Below the pieces are notes generated by a model. That model did no database searches, was not told the DNA's origin, and saw nothing but the letters and a program-made list of their open reading frames with translations. Positions 16,193-24,596 of a stretch of 25,072 nucleotides of DNA are shown here, piece after piece. This stretch comes from JBCBJZ01 sp038522635 (GTDB lineage: Bacteria > Pseudomonadota > Alphaproteobacteria > Rhizobiales > Hyphomicrobiaceae). Each line of letters opens with the position of its first letter. The stretch's first letter is position 1. The position numbers were made by a program, and so were the translations under genes. Where the stretch lies: the NCBI GenBank assembly GCA_038522635.1, contig JBCBJZ010000040.1, positions 1 through 25,072 on the forward strand. Direction: 5' to 3'.

Positions 16193-17257
16193 ATGGCGCA
16201 TCAGCGCTCCTTTGCCTGGACGAGTTCGTCGCCGCGCAGCGTTTCCGCGCTTGCGGGCGGCCAGCATGCGCCCGCCGCTCTTTTGATCGCCTGCCTGCTC
16301 GCGCTTCTCCTACCGCTGCAAGCACTTGCCAAAGCGCCACCCCCAGCCGATGGCTTTGCCGATCGCAAGGCGGTTCTGACCTGGATCAACGCCTACCGCT
16401 TCAACCCGCAACCCCAACGCCTCGGCGATGCGGTCCAGGCGATGAGCCGGTTCGGCCTGCTGCGCGATCCCGATGCCGCCGGCGTTCACGTTGGCTTCGT
16501 TGCCGGTGTGCTCGCCAGCAATCAGACCCGCGCCCGCAGCCTCATCAATAAGCTCTTCCCCCTGCCCCCGCCCGAGCAGTTCATCGTGATCAAGGGCATC
16601 GCCTATTCCGGTCTGCCGGAATGGCGGGGCCTCTTGCGCGGCGTCATCGAGCGCATGCCCGCCCGGCGCGTGCAGATCGAAAGACTGCTGTTCTCGAAAG
16701 AGCCCGCAACGCTCGATCGCCTCAAGCTGCAAAGTGGACCAGCGGCCCTCGATACACTTTGGGGCCTTTATTTCGCGACTGGCCTTTATCATCCCATTCA
16801 GCGCATGATCACCGTGCTGCCGTGGACCGAAGAGACCGCCGACGTCAACAAACTGACCATCGGATCTATGGCGAAGTGGACGCTCGCGACCAACGCCAGT
16901 CGCGATAAGGCGCTGCTTGATCTGGCGCGCACCGAACTGGAGTACGCGACGCCGGCGGTGCGCAAGCCGCTGCGCGAGGTCATCCGGGCGGCTCAGACCT
17001 TCGAGACGCAAAAGATCCGCAAGACCGCCCTTGCGGCCATTGCCAAAGTGAAGGCGAACCCCACGCCCAAGCAGTCGAAGTGGCTGCGGGCTGCGAAGAT
17101 CGGGCAGACGGTGCTGGCGCTTGGTTGCATCGCCGCCAGCGTCACCGGACAGGTGGAGTTGGGCGTGCCGTGCGTGCTGACCGGCGCGCTATCGTCGGCT
17201 GCACTCAAACTGCTGACCGGGCCGCTCGCGACCTCAAGCGGTTTCGCGAAACCTTAG
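16193..17257 (+). CDS. Conserved secreted protein of unknown function, 354 aa
   Basis: GGGAGG about 7 nt before ATG 16193 fixes the start. Residues ~27-48 (ALLIACLLALLLPLQALAKA) form a signal peptide or anchor. The body includes AVQAMSRFGLLRDPDAAGVHVGFVAGVL, IKGIAYSGLPEWRGLL, LDTLWGLYFATG, and a C-terminal hydrophobic LALGCIAASVTGQVELGVPCVLTGALSSA. I recognise this arrangement from an uncharacterised Rhizobiales family; I know of no function. The C-terminal glycine/alanine-rich segment could re-enter the membrane. It lies 196 nt after the ureohydrolase, so its own promoter is likely. Confidence 0.78.
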   Translation: MAHQRSFAWTSSSPRSVSALAGGQHAPAALLIACLLALLLPLQALAKAPPPADGFADRKAVLTWINAYRFNPQPQRLGDAVQAMSRFGLLRDPDAAGVHVGFVAGVLASNQTRARSLINKLFPLPPPEQFIVIKGIAYSGLPEWRGLLRGVIERMPARRVQIERLLFSKEPATLDRLKLQSGPAALDTLWGLYFATGLYHPIQRMITVLPWTEETADVNKLTIGSMAKWTLATNASRDKALLDLARTELEYATPAVRKPLREVIRAAQTFETQKIRKTALAAIAKVKANPTPKQSKWLRAAKIGQTVLALGCIAASVTGQVELGVPCVLTGALSSAALKLLTGPLATSSGFAKP

Positions 17258-17308
17258 ATCATCTCAGCGAGCGATGGGACACTTTAGGTGGGTCCGGAAT
17301 CGACGAAA

Positions 17309-17332
17309 GACGATCTGAATTTGAAGATCATC
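17309..17332 (-). terminator. Weak hairpin downstream of the phosphotransferase gene
   Basis: On the minus strand GATGATCT and AGATCGTC pair through 8 positions (one G-U) around an 8-nt loop, followed by TTTCG. It lies 18 nt after the phosphotransferase stop and is a modest terminator candidate in the convergent spacer. Confidence 0.35.
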
Positions 17333-17349
17333 GGTGGCGCCTTTCCGGC

Positions 17350-18462
17350 TTATCGGGCCTCCGCACGCAGGTCATGGGCGACCACCATCAGCTCCTGCCC
17401 CAGCGCCTTGAACGCGGCGTAGCGCGGATCGTCCGTCGCACCGCGGGCATACAGCGCATGCAGTTGCAGGAACACCACCGCCAGCTTGTACATCGCAAGC
17501 ACGGCGAACACGGGGTAATCGTCGACCTCAACCCCGCGCGCCCGGGCGTAAGCCTGCACAACCGCGTCCCGCGTCGCAAACCCCGGCATCACACTTGGCA
17601 TCTGCGCAAGTTGTAGCCGCGCCGGCGGATCACCGGGCTGGCTCCAGTAGCTGAGCAAGGTTGCCAGATCGAACATCGGATCGCCGCGCGTGCCCATATC
17701 CCAGTCGACCACGGCCACCGGCCGTAGGCTCAGCGGGTCGAGGATCATGTTGTCGAGTTTGAAGTCACAGTGCAGCAGAGTTGGTTCGCGCTGGCGCAAC
17801 GAGGCGGCCCGCAGCCACGCGCCGATCTCATCGCTAAGCCGCGCCGTGGCGTCCCTGTCCGGGTTGCCATCTGCATCGCCGATTACGTCCGCGGGCCCGT
17901 CTGCTTCAAGGAGGCGTTGCGCGCGCTTCCCCCAGCCCTCAACGGCGCGTGCAGCAAAGCCTTCAGGTCGCCCGAGGTCCCCAAGCCCGATCTGCTCGGC
18001 ATCCACCTCATGCAGCGCCACAAGCGTCTCAACCAGCATGGCGCTGACCGCTGCGGCTTGTGCCGGGTCTTCGAGCAGTAGGTGATGATCGCCTTTGATC
18101 ACCAACCCCGGGACATAGGTGATCAGTTGGAACGGCACGCCGAGCACGCTGACATCTTCGCACAAGTGCACCGCTTCCGGCGCGAGCGGAAAAGCGCGAT
18201 GCAGCCGGGAGAGTACCGCGTACTCACGCGCCATGTTGTGAGCACCGGGCGGCAGTTCCCCATCGGGCGGACGGCGCAACACCAAGGAGCGACCGCCAGC
18301 CTCCAGCAGGTAGTTCTGGTTGGCGAGGCCACCCGAAAATCGTGTGAACGGTGCATCACCAAGCGGCAGCCCGATCTTCACCATATGGGCGGCCAAACGG
18401 CTGCGCTGATCGTGGTCCATCAGCCTTCGATCAGCCTCCGGCTCGCGTTGATCATCATTCAT
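17350..18462 (-). CDS. APH-fold phosphotransferase family protein (ACAD10-like)
   Basis: The product is 370 aa from ATG 18462. It carries FSGGLANQNYLLE (nucleotide-binding loop), SLVLRRPPDGELPPGAHNMAREY, the Brenner motif LLHCDFKLDNMIL, and VDWDMGTRGDPMFDLA, the equivalent of the kinase DFG region. Proteins of this type are often encoded beside acyl-CoA dehydrogenases and relate to human ACAD10/11, which phosphorylate 4-hydroxyacyl-CoAs; here the acyl-CoA genes are about 2.5 kb away. It is not evidence of antibiotic resistance. Start is uncertain: ATG 18546 adds 28 residues, and ATG 18420 has GAAGG only 3 nt upstream and GGAGG further back. Confidence 0.85.
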   Translation of the reverse strand: MNDDQREPEADRRLMDHDQRSRLAAHMVKIGLPLGDAPFTRFSGGLANQNYLLEAGGRSLVLRRPPDGELPPGAHNMAREYAVLSRLHRAFPLAPEAVHLCEDVSVLGVPFQLITYVPGLVIKGDHHLLLEDPAQAAAVSAMLVETLVALHEVDAEQIGLGDLGRPEGFAARAVEGWGKRAQRLLEADGPADVIGDADGNPDRDATARLSDEIGAWLRAASLRQREPTLLHCDFKLDNMILDPLSLRPVAVVDWDMGTRGDPMFDLATLLSYWSQPGDPPARLQLAQMPSVMPGFATRDAVVQAYARARGVEVDDYPVFAVLAMYKLAVVFLQLHALYARGATDDPRYAAFKALGQELMVVAHDLRAEAR

Positions 18463-18508
18463 GCGAAAGGAAAAACCCGCCGCTGACGTTGAGCTTTGTT
18501 CACCATCA

Positions 18509-18588
18509 TTAACCCTTTGCCGCGCCGAGCCAGGTTTTGCGCACATCCGGGTTAACGCCCTGCGCGCATCTGCGCCGACATTTTAACC
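18509..18588. promoter_or_regulatory. Three TTAACC-type sites between phosphotransferase and histidine kinase
   Basis: TTAACC occurs at 18509-18514 and 18583-18588, and in reverse orientation (GGTTAA) at 18550-18555. TTAA-containing sites are part of the alphaproteobacterial CtrA box, but none pairs at the classic TTAA-N7-TTAA spacing. CtrA control is a guess. Confidence 0.25.
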
Positions 18589-18649
18589 GACCCTTATCCA
18601 TTGGCCCGTAGGCTCCAGATCGCAAAGAAGAGCAGCGTGCGAACCGAAC

Positions 18650-19540
18650 ATGATTAACGGCTCAATGGGTGGCAAGTCGAATTCGCTGATGAGCGAATAT
18701 TCGACGTTGTTGGGGGAGGCCATTCTCCGCCATCGGGCCCGCGTAGCCGAGCAGTCGGCGCGTATTGAATCTGAACTCGCAGGCAAGGTGAAGTCCGAGT
18801 TCATCTCGAACATGAGCCATGAGCTGCGCACGCCGCTCAATACGATCCTAGGGTTCTCGAAATTGCTGCGCGAACACGATAATCGGAGCCTCAAGGTCGG
18901 CGAGATCGTTGATTACGCGCATTTGATCCACGATGCCGCGGGGCATCTGCTGTCGGTCATCAACGACATCCTGGATATCTCCAAGATCCAGAGTGGCCGT
19001 TATACCCTGGATGCCCAGGAAATCGATCTCGACGAGATTTTCCGAGGTCTTTCCGATGAATTCGAAGCGCTCGCCAACGAAGCTAACGTGGGGCTGCTGA
19101 TCAGCATTGCCCGCGATGTATCGCCTGTTCGCGGCGACACCGGCAAGCTGACGCAGGTGTTCCGTAACCTCATCTCCAACGCCATCAAATTCAGCCACAC
19201 CGGTGGCTCTGTGAGCATTGAAGGGCAACGCTTGAGCGGCGGCGGCACGGTGATCACGGTGCGCGACACGGGCGTGGGGATGACGCCGGAAGAAGTCGAG
19301 ATCGCGCTGACGCCGTTTGGTCAGGTGGACAGCACCCATGCGCGCTGGCGCGAAGGCACCGGCCTTGGTTTGCCGATCGCGAAAGCCCTGGTCGACCTGC
19401 ATGGCGGCAGCCTCGACATTCGCAGCGCGAAAACCATGGGAACGGAAATCAGCGTGGTCCTGCCGTCGCCTCGCAAGGTGGCGGTGATCCAGGACTGCGA
19501 CGTCGTTCCAGCCAATCCGACACAACCAAGTCTGCAGTGA
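18650..19540 (+). CDS. Soluble sensor histidine kinase (PleC/DivJ-like core)
   Basis: The 296-aa product has a HisKA domain with phospho-acceptor H57 in FISNMSHELRTPLNTILGFSKLL. The HATPase domain follows, with the N box around 173-180 (NLISNAIKF), G1 DTGVGM at 206-211 and G2 EGTGLGLPIAKAL at 235-247. There is no membrane segment, PAS, GAF or receiver domain; only a short alpha-helical stretch (GEAILRHRARVAEQSARIESELAGKVKSE) precedes HisKA. The input is therefore probably a partner protein rather than a built-in sensor. The extended homology to PleC/DivJ-type cores suggests DivK- or PdhS-like circuitry, which is inferred. Starts at 18650, 18665 and 18689 are all possible; none has a strong binding site. 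It stops 16 nt before the HerA-like gene. Confidence 0.88.
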   Translation: MINGSMGGKSNSLMSEYSTLLGEAILRHRARVAEQSARIESELAGKVKSEFISNMSHELRTPLNTILGFSKLLREHDNRSLKVGEIVDYAHLIHDAAGHLLSVINDILDISKIQSGRYTLDAQEIDLDEIFRGLSDEFEALANEANVGLLISIARDVSPVRGDTGKLTQVFRNLISNAIKFSHTGGSVSIEGQRLSGGGTVITVRDTGVGMTPEEVEIALTPFGQVDSTHARWREGTGLGLPIAKALVDLHGGSLDIRSAKTMGTEISVVLPSPRKVAVIQDCDVVPANPTQPSLQ

Positions 19541-19556
19541 CGAAGAGCCCGATGCA

Positions 19557-21914
19557 ATGAGGGAAGAGATGGAAACGAACGCAATGCACGCGGTGGAGGG
19601 CCGGGACGACGGCTCCATCGGCCGTATCGTTTCGGTAACCGGCTCGAAAGCCATCGTGCTGCTCGACGGCAACGCGCACAACAAACCGGTGACACGGCCG
19701 GAGATGGGCACGTTGCTTGGCATCAACACCTCCAACACGATCGTGCTCGCGATCGTCTCCGCGTTGTCGGTGCCCGTTCCTGCGCAACGCGAGGGCGATA
19801 GCGAGATCTGGATCGCAGAACTCGGTCTCGTGGGCGAATTGTGGAAGGGCAACGATGAGCGCCCAGCCTCGTTCAACCGCGGCGTCACGGTTTATCCCTC
19901 GCTCGGCGACCGTGTGCGCGTGGCCTCCAACGCGGAACTGAACGAAGCGTTCTGCGGCGACATGACCGGCTCCGTCCGGGTTGGCTGTATCCGCCAGGAC
20001 AGCTCGATCCCGGCGATGGTCAAGGTCGATGATCTGCTCGGCAAACACTTTGCGATCCTGGGCACCACCGGTACCGGTAAATCGTGCACCACGGCGTTGA
20101 TTCTGCGCTCCATTCTGCAGGAAAACCCGGCTGCTCACATCGTGCTGCTCGATCCGCACAACGAATATTCAACCGCCTTCAAAGAGTGGGGCGAAGTCGT
20201 CTCGCCACGTAACATGCAGCTCCCTTATTGGCTGTTAACGTTTGAAGAGCTGGTCGAAGTGCTGTTCGGCTCCGAGGTGCAACTGCGCAAAGCCGAGATC
20301 GAAATCCTGCAGGAACTGATCCCGGTCTCCAAAGGCAAATACTCGGTCAAATCGAACAAGGAAACCGGACTGCGCCGCGGCACGAGCATCCTCGACAGCT
20401 CGAAATACACCGTCGACACGCCGGTGCCCTACCGCATGTCCGATCTGCTTTCGCTGATCGATGAGCGCATGGGCAAGCTTGAGAACAAGCGCGATCTTTC
20501 GCCCTACCGCAACATTCGCACGCGCATCGATAACCTCAGCCATGACCCGCGCTACGCGTTCATGTTCGGCTCGCTGACGGTGCATGACTCGCTGACGCAA
20601 ATCCTCGGCCGCATCTTCCGCGTGCCCGTCGATAACAAGCCCATCACCATCCTGGAGCTGACCGGCCTGCCGCCGGAAATCGTCAACGTGGTGGTCTCGG
20701 TGCTGTGCCGGATGACGTTCGATTTCGCCTTGTGGAGCGAGGGGCATGTGCCCGTTACGCTGGTCTGCGAGGAAGCGCACCGCTATGTGCCCGCGAACCC
20801 CAGTGCCGGCTTTGAACCGTGCAAACGCTCGATCGCGAAGATCGCGAAAGAGGGACGCAAATACGGTGCATCGCTTTGCATCGTGACGCAGCGTCCAGCC
20901 GAGATCGACCCGACGATCCTGTCGCAGTGCAACACCGTCTTCGCGCTTCGCATGTCGAACGACCGCGACCAGGAAATTGTCACGTCGGCCATCTCCGATA
21001 CCGGCTCGGGCCTGCTGGAATTCCTCTCCGCGCTCGGCCAACGCGAGGCGATCGCCTTTGGCGACGGCGTCACGCTGCCGGTGCGCATCAAGTTCGACGA
21101 GATGAAAAAGGAAAACCTGCCACGCTCCTCCACCGCACGCTTCTCCGAGCAATGGCAGCGTCCGGTTGGCGATGTGGCCTTCCTTGAGCAAGTGGTCGAG
21201 CGGTGGCGTGCGTCCGGCACCGAGCAGGGCGATGAGCCCAGTGCTGCCGCGATGATGGCCGATGCCATGCAGATCCCGGGTTCCGAACCCGAGCCAGCTC
21301 AAGCAGCCCCGGTTGGCGCGCCGCAGCAGGCGTCGCCGCCGCGCTTGGGCCTTCGCCCGGGGCAGGGCGCCTCGGCAGCGTCGGCAGCGGCCGCCACGCC
21401 GACGCTCTCGCGTCAGGCACCACCGCCAACGCCGACACAACCCGCACGGGCGCACGCAGACTTCGGCAACGCTGGCCGTGGCAATACTGACCTTGGCATC
21501 GACTACGGCCACCACGGCGAAGCAGCCCAGCCCGATGGACCGCCACCGCCGATCCCTGCTGAAGCTTTCGCCAACGCGCGTGCACATCCCGCGGGCGACC
21601 AGATGACGGCGCCCTCAGGCGGCATGCCGATGGAGCACGCGGGCGCACCGCGCAGTGCACCACCAAGCCTTGCGCATCAGGCACCGCGGACCATAGGAAG
21701 CAACGGCGACGCGACCCGCGGGGGCCTCCTGCGCAAAGGTTCATCGCTGCGCAGCAGCCTGCGTCGCGAACCAGCACTTGAAGTTGCAGGCGCAGGTGCA
21801 GGTGCCGGCGCAAGTGCAGTTGCGGGCGCAGGCGCCGAACCACCCTCGCCGGGTGATGCGAGCGGCGCTTTGCGTTCGCTGCGCGCCAAACTGATGCAAC
21901 GCTCGCAGCAGTAA
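19557..21914 (+). CDS. HerA-like DNA translocase ATPase (DUF87) with long disordered tail
   Basis: The 785-aa product has a HerA-type N-terminal beta-barrel region (~15-145, IGRIVSVTGSKAIVLLDG) and an FtsK-HerA ATPase core. Walker A is GTTGTGKS at 169-176, Walker B TLVCEEAH at 401-408, and the sensor region VTQRPAEI at 443-450. HerA proteins form hexamers that pump DNA, classically with the nuclease NurA in repair; no NurA, SIR2 or other nuclease gene is beside this one. From ~555 to the end is a proline/alanine-rich tail of about 230 residues that archaeal HerA lacks, ending in a basic ALRSLRAKLMQRSQQ helix. ATG 19569 (GAGG 6 nt upstream) is an alternative start. Close coupling to the kinase suggests shared regulation. 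Confidence 0.87.
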   Translation: MREEMETNAMHAVEGRDDGSIGRIVSVTGSKAIVLLDGNAHNKPVTRPEMGTLLGINTSNTIVLAIVSALSVPVPAQREGDSEIWIAELGLVGELWKGNDERPASFNRGVTVYPSLGDRVRVASNAELNEAFCGDMTGSVRVGCIRQDSSIPAMVKVDDLLGKHFAILGTTGTGKSCTTALILRSILQENPAAHIVLLDPHNEYSTAFKEWGEVVSPRNMQLPYWLLTFEELVEVLFGSEVQLRKAEIEILQELIPVSKGKYSVKSNKETGLRRGTSILDSSKYTVDTPVPYRMSDLLSLIDERMGKLENKRDLSPYRNIRTRIDNLSHDPRYAFMFGSLTVHDSLTQILGRIFRVPVDNKPITILELTGLPPEIVNVVVSVLCRMTFDFALWSEGHVPVTLVCEEAHRYVPANPSAGFEPCKRSIAKIAKEGRKYGASLCIVTQRPAEIDPTILSQCNTVFALRMSNDRDQEIVTSAISDTGSGLLEFLSALGQREAIAFGDGVTLPVRIKFDEMKKENLPRSSTARFSEQWQRPVGDVAFLEQVVERWRASGTEQGDEPSAAAMMADAMQIPGSEPEPAQAAPVGAPQQASPPRLGLRPGQGASAASAAAATPTLSRQAPPPTPTQPARAHADFGNAGRGNTDLGIDYGHHGEAAQPDGPPPPIPAEAFANARAHPAGDQMTAPSGGMPMEHAGAPRSAPPSLAHQAPRTIGSNGDATRGGLLRKGSSLRSSLRREPALEVAGAGAGAGASAVAGAGAEPPSPGDASGALRSLRAKLMQRSQQ
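21784..21837 (+). repeat. Low-complexity GCAGGY-type hexamer tract in the HerA-like gene
   Basis: Imperfect six-base units (GCAGGC, GCAGGT, GCCGGC, GCGGGC) encode alternating Ala-Gly residues near the C-terminus. The tract is in frame and length changes by six bases would keep the frame. Confidence 0.7.
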
Positions 21915-21932
21915 AGCGTTGCGTGCGTTGCG

Positions 21933-22004
21933 CAGGTAAGTCCACCTGACGCGGATGAACACTCTATCTTGCCGTTCATCTTTCGCTTCAGGTGAATCCA
22001 CCTG
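21933..22004. terminator. Cluster of three dyads between convergent genes
   Basis: Three inverted repeats lie in a row: CAGGT/ACCTG at 21933-21948, GATGAAC/GTTCATC at 21954-21980, and CAGGTG/CACCTG at 21989-22004. The first and third share a direct repeat, TCCACCTGACGC (21941-21952 and 21997-22008). Lying between converging stops at 21914 and 22017, it is a likely bidirectional transcription end. T-runs are lacking. Confidence 0.5.
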
Positions 22005-22016
22005 ACGCCGCCGAAC

Positions 22017-24155
22017 TTAGGCCACCGCGTCGGCAGCGATGATCCAGACGCGGTTGTCGTGGAAAGCGGCGCCACCGTACGGCGCCACCTGATCGGCGCC
22101 GGTAAGCGTGTTGATCCCCTCACCGCCTTCGAAATGCTCGTTCGGCGCGATGCTTTCGACAACCACGACGCCGCGCTGCAGCCCCTCGTAGCTTTCCGCA
22201 TGCAGCACGATCTCGCCGCGGGTGTTGCCAACGCGCAGGCGCGCCCCATCGGCGATCCCCAGCGCCTTCAGATCATCGGGATGGATCTTGCACGTTGGGC
22301 GCCCTTCATTGCGGGCGCTGGTCGGTGTCTCGTTGAAGCTCGAATTCAGGTAGTTGCGCGCAGGCGACGTCGTCAGGCGGAACGGGTGGGCCTCGTCCGC
22401 CTCCTCGATCACGTTCCAATGGCACGGCAGCCGCGGCACCTCATGCGCGATGCCCCAGTCGTGCTTACGCCCGATCGGCACGTTCTCCCAATCGGGTTTG
22501 AAGCGGAACTTACCGTCGCTGTAACCGAAGCCGTTTACGTAGTGCGAGGTCTCGAAGTCGGGCTGGCAGTCGATCCACTTCGCCTCCTGCAACGCATCAA
22601 CGCTGCCCCAGCCGCTGGCCTGCAACGTTTCATCGATCATCGCGCGCGCGCTCATGTTGAAGCCGCGATGGTCAGCGCCAAGCCGCGCGGCAAGCGCGCA
22701 GATAACGTCGTGGTTGGAGCGGCATTCGCCCGGCGGCTCCATCAGTTTGGGCCCTAAGATGATGTATTGGTGGCCTGAGCCCTGGTAGACGTCATCGTGC
22801 TCGGTGAACATGGTCGCGGGCAGCACGATGTCAGCCATGTTCGCGGTCGCCGTCATGAACTGTTCGTGGACGCAAACGAACAAGTCTTCACGCGCGAACC
22901 CCTGTTTGACGAGCCGCTGCTCGGGCGCGACCTGCACCGGATTGACGTTCTGGATGAAGAGCGCGTGTACAGGTGGACCATCGCCCAAATCGCGGGGATC
23001 ACCGGTGAGCACAGGGCCAATGCGCGACATATCGAGCATGCGGATCGACGGGTCGGCGGCATCCAACCCCTCGATCAGCGTCTTGTCCCAATTGTAGATT
23101 TGCCCGCTGTTGTGGAACGCGCCGCCGCCTTCGTGCTCCCAGGCGCCGGTCACCGAGGCGATGCAAGTCGCCGCATGCATGTTGTGCGCACCGTTGCGCG
23201 AGCGCGAAAAGCCGTAGCCGAGCCTGAAGAACGTGCGCGGCGTCTCACCCACCAACTTGGCGAAGGTCTCGATCTCGTCGACGCTCAAACCCGTGATGGA
23301 AGAAGCCCACGCCGGCGTCATCGGCTTCACGTGTGCTTCAAGTTCGCGTGGGCAATCGGTATAGCGCTCCATGTAGGGCCAGTTGGCGTAGCCGTCGCGA
23401 AACAGCACGTGCATCACCGCACACGCCAGCGCGCCATCGGTGCCGGGCCGCAGGCAAAGCGCCATGTCCGCCTGCTGCATGGTGCCGTTCTGGTAGACGT
23501 CGATCGCCACGATCTTGGCGCCGCGCTCTTTGCGCGCGCGCACCGCGTGGGTCATGACGTTGACCTGCGTGTTGACCGGATTCGTGCCCCAGATGACCAC
23601 GAGGTCGGAAGCCGCCATCTCGCGCGGGTCAGGCCCGGCGAGGCGACCGGTGCCGGCAACGTAACCCGTTTGCGCAAGCGTGGTGCAGATCGACAGGAAC
23701 TGGTTGGCGTAACCTTTGGCGTGACGCAGCCGCTGGATGCCATCGCGCATGATCAGGCCCATGGTGCCCGCGAAGAAGTAGGGCCACACGCTTTGCGCGC
23801 CATGCTCGGCTTCAGCCTTGAGCAGCGCCTCGGCGGTTTCATCGAGCGCCTGCTCCCACCCGATGCGCTCAAACGCGCCTGAGCCCTTGGGCCCGGTTCG
23901 CTTCATCGGATAAAGCAGCCGGTCGGGGTGGTGCTGGCGCTCCGCATAGCGCGCGACCTTCGCGCAGATGACGCCCGCCGTGTAGGTGTTGGATTTGGCG
24001 CCTCGCACACGCCCGATGCGGCCATCCTCGCGCAGCTCGATCTCGAGCGCGCACGTCGACGGGCAATCGTGCGGGCAGGCGGAATGGCCGATCCGGGTGT
24101 CGGCTTTTGAGCCCCCTGTACCGCGTGCGAGCGGATCGTGGTCGAGCGGGGCCAT
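22017..24155 (-). CDS. Molybdopterin oxidoreductase, DMSO reductase superfamily, with 4Fe-4S site
   Basis: The product is 712 aa from ATG 24155, which has GAGG 5 nt upstream; the open frame continues to 24353 but reads poorly there. The N-terminal CPHDCPSTC plus GVICAKVARY gives C27, C31, C35 and C64, a 4Fe-4S motif. Molybdopterin-binding segments include VVIWGTNPVNTQVN and IVAIDVYQNGTMQQAD, and the C-terminal domain starts near PFRLTTSPARNYLNSSF. C157 in SICTTLAQTGYVAG lines up by spacing with the Mo-ligating Cys/SeCys of formate dehydrogenases. There is no twin-arginine signal, so it should be cytoplasmic. No electron-transfer subunit or cofactor gene is adjacent; the substrate is unknown. 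Confidence 0.88.
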   Translation of the reverse strand: MAPLDHDPLARGTGGSKADTRIGHSACPHDCPSTCALEIELREDGRIGRVRGAKSNTYTAGVICAKVARYAERQHHPDRLLYPMKRTGPKGSGAFERIGWEQALDETAEALLKAEAEHGAQSVWPYFFAGTMGLIMRDGIQRLRHAKGYANQFLSICTTLAQTGYVAGTGRLAGPDPREMAASDLVVIWGTNPVNTQVNVMTHAVRARKERGAKIVAIDVYQNGTMQQADMALCLRPGTDGALACAVMHVLFRDGYANWPYMERYTDCPRELEAHVKPMTPAWASSITGLSVDEIETFAKLVGETPRTFFRLGYGFSRSRNGAHNMHAATCIASVTGAWEHEGGGAFHNSGQIYNWDKTLIEGLDAADPSIRMLDMSRIGPVLTGDPRDLGDGPPVHALFIQNVNPVQVAPEQRLVKQGFAREDLFVCVHEQFMTATANMADIVLPATMFTEHDDVYQGSGHQYIILGPKLMEPPGECRSNHDVICALAARLGADHRGFNMSARAMIDETLQASGWGSVDALQEAKWIDCQPDFETSHYVNGFGYSDGKFRFKPDWENVPIGRKHDWGIAHEVPRLPCHWNVIEEADEAHPFRLTTSPARNYLNSSFNETPTSARNEGRPTCKIHPDDLKALGIADGARLRVGNTRGEIVLHAESYEGLQRGVVVVESIAPNEHFEGGEGINTLTGADQVAPYGGAAFHDNRVWIIAADAVA

Positions 24156-24596
24156 GGGAACCTCATCGTTACATCGGGTGAAGGGTGCGCACCGCATCAG
24201 CGCGCCAAACTGATCGCGGCCAGCCTGGCGCTTCACCGCCTGCCCGCGATCTTCAATCGCCAACCTACAGCACGCCTGCCGGCCTGCAAGCCTCAGACCG
24301 GCCGCAATTGAGACGCGCGGCGGTGCCCCTTTTCCACAACGCCTGATGCACACCGCAACCAGGCCTCACCGGCGCCTTGCGCCAACGCGCGTGCCAAAGC
24401 CTGCGTGCCTTATCCACCGGCCCGCAAGTGAGCCCGCGGCACGGCACCACCACAAAGCCAGCACCCATTATGCTCAATCCAGACTTCACGCGAGCCGTCG
24501 TGCGCGCCCCCCGCGATCAAGCGATCGCGCGCTCTTCATCTGGTCCTGACCCTTGCGGTCCGGTTTCATTCCCTTTTGATCGTCAGAGGTTTTACG
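24156..24596. other. Intergenic stretch of 441 bp between divergent genes, no gene recognised
   Basis: It separates the oxidoreductase and the right-edge gene, so promoters for both are expected. Open frames across it (24346-24549 plus, 24265-24489 minus) have arginine/proline-rich translations and no good ribosome binding site. I see no tRNA, repeat or clear promoter. Confidence 0.5.

Noticed and set aside
17350..18462. Aminoglycoside resistance gene
   Set aside because: The kinase fold is shared, but the sequence resembles the ACAD10-like phosphotransferase family common in fatty-acid-using alphaproteobacteria.
20235..21587. 450-codon minus-strand open frame
   Set aside because: It lies entirely within the HerA-like gene. 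Its His/Arg/Asp-rich translation is the usual shadow of a high-G+C gene; the plus strand has Walker motifs.
18650..21914. Known HerA-nuclease defence system
   Set aside because: No NurA, SIR2, DUF4297 or other nuclease domain is encoded next to the ATPase, and the partner is a histidine kinase.
22797..23882. 361-codon plus-strand open frame
   Set aside because: It is antisense to the molybdopterin oxidoreductase, whose frame has the Fe-S and cofactor motifs. The plus translation shows no family features.
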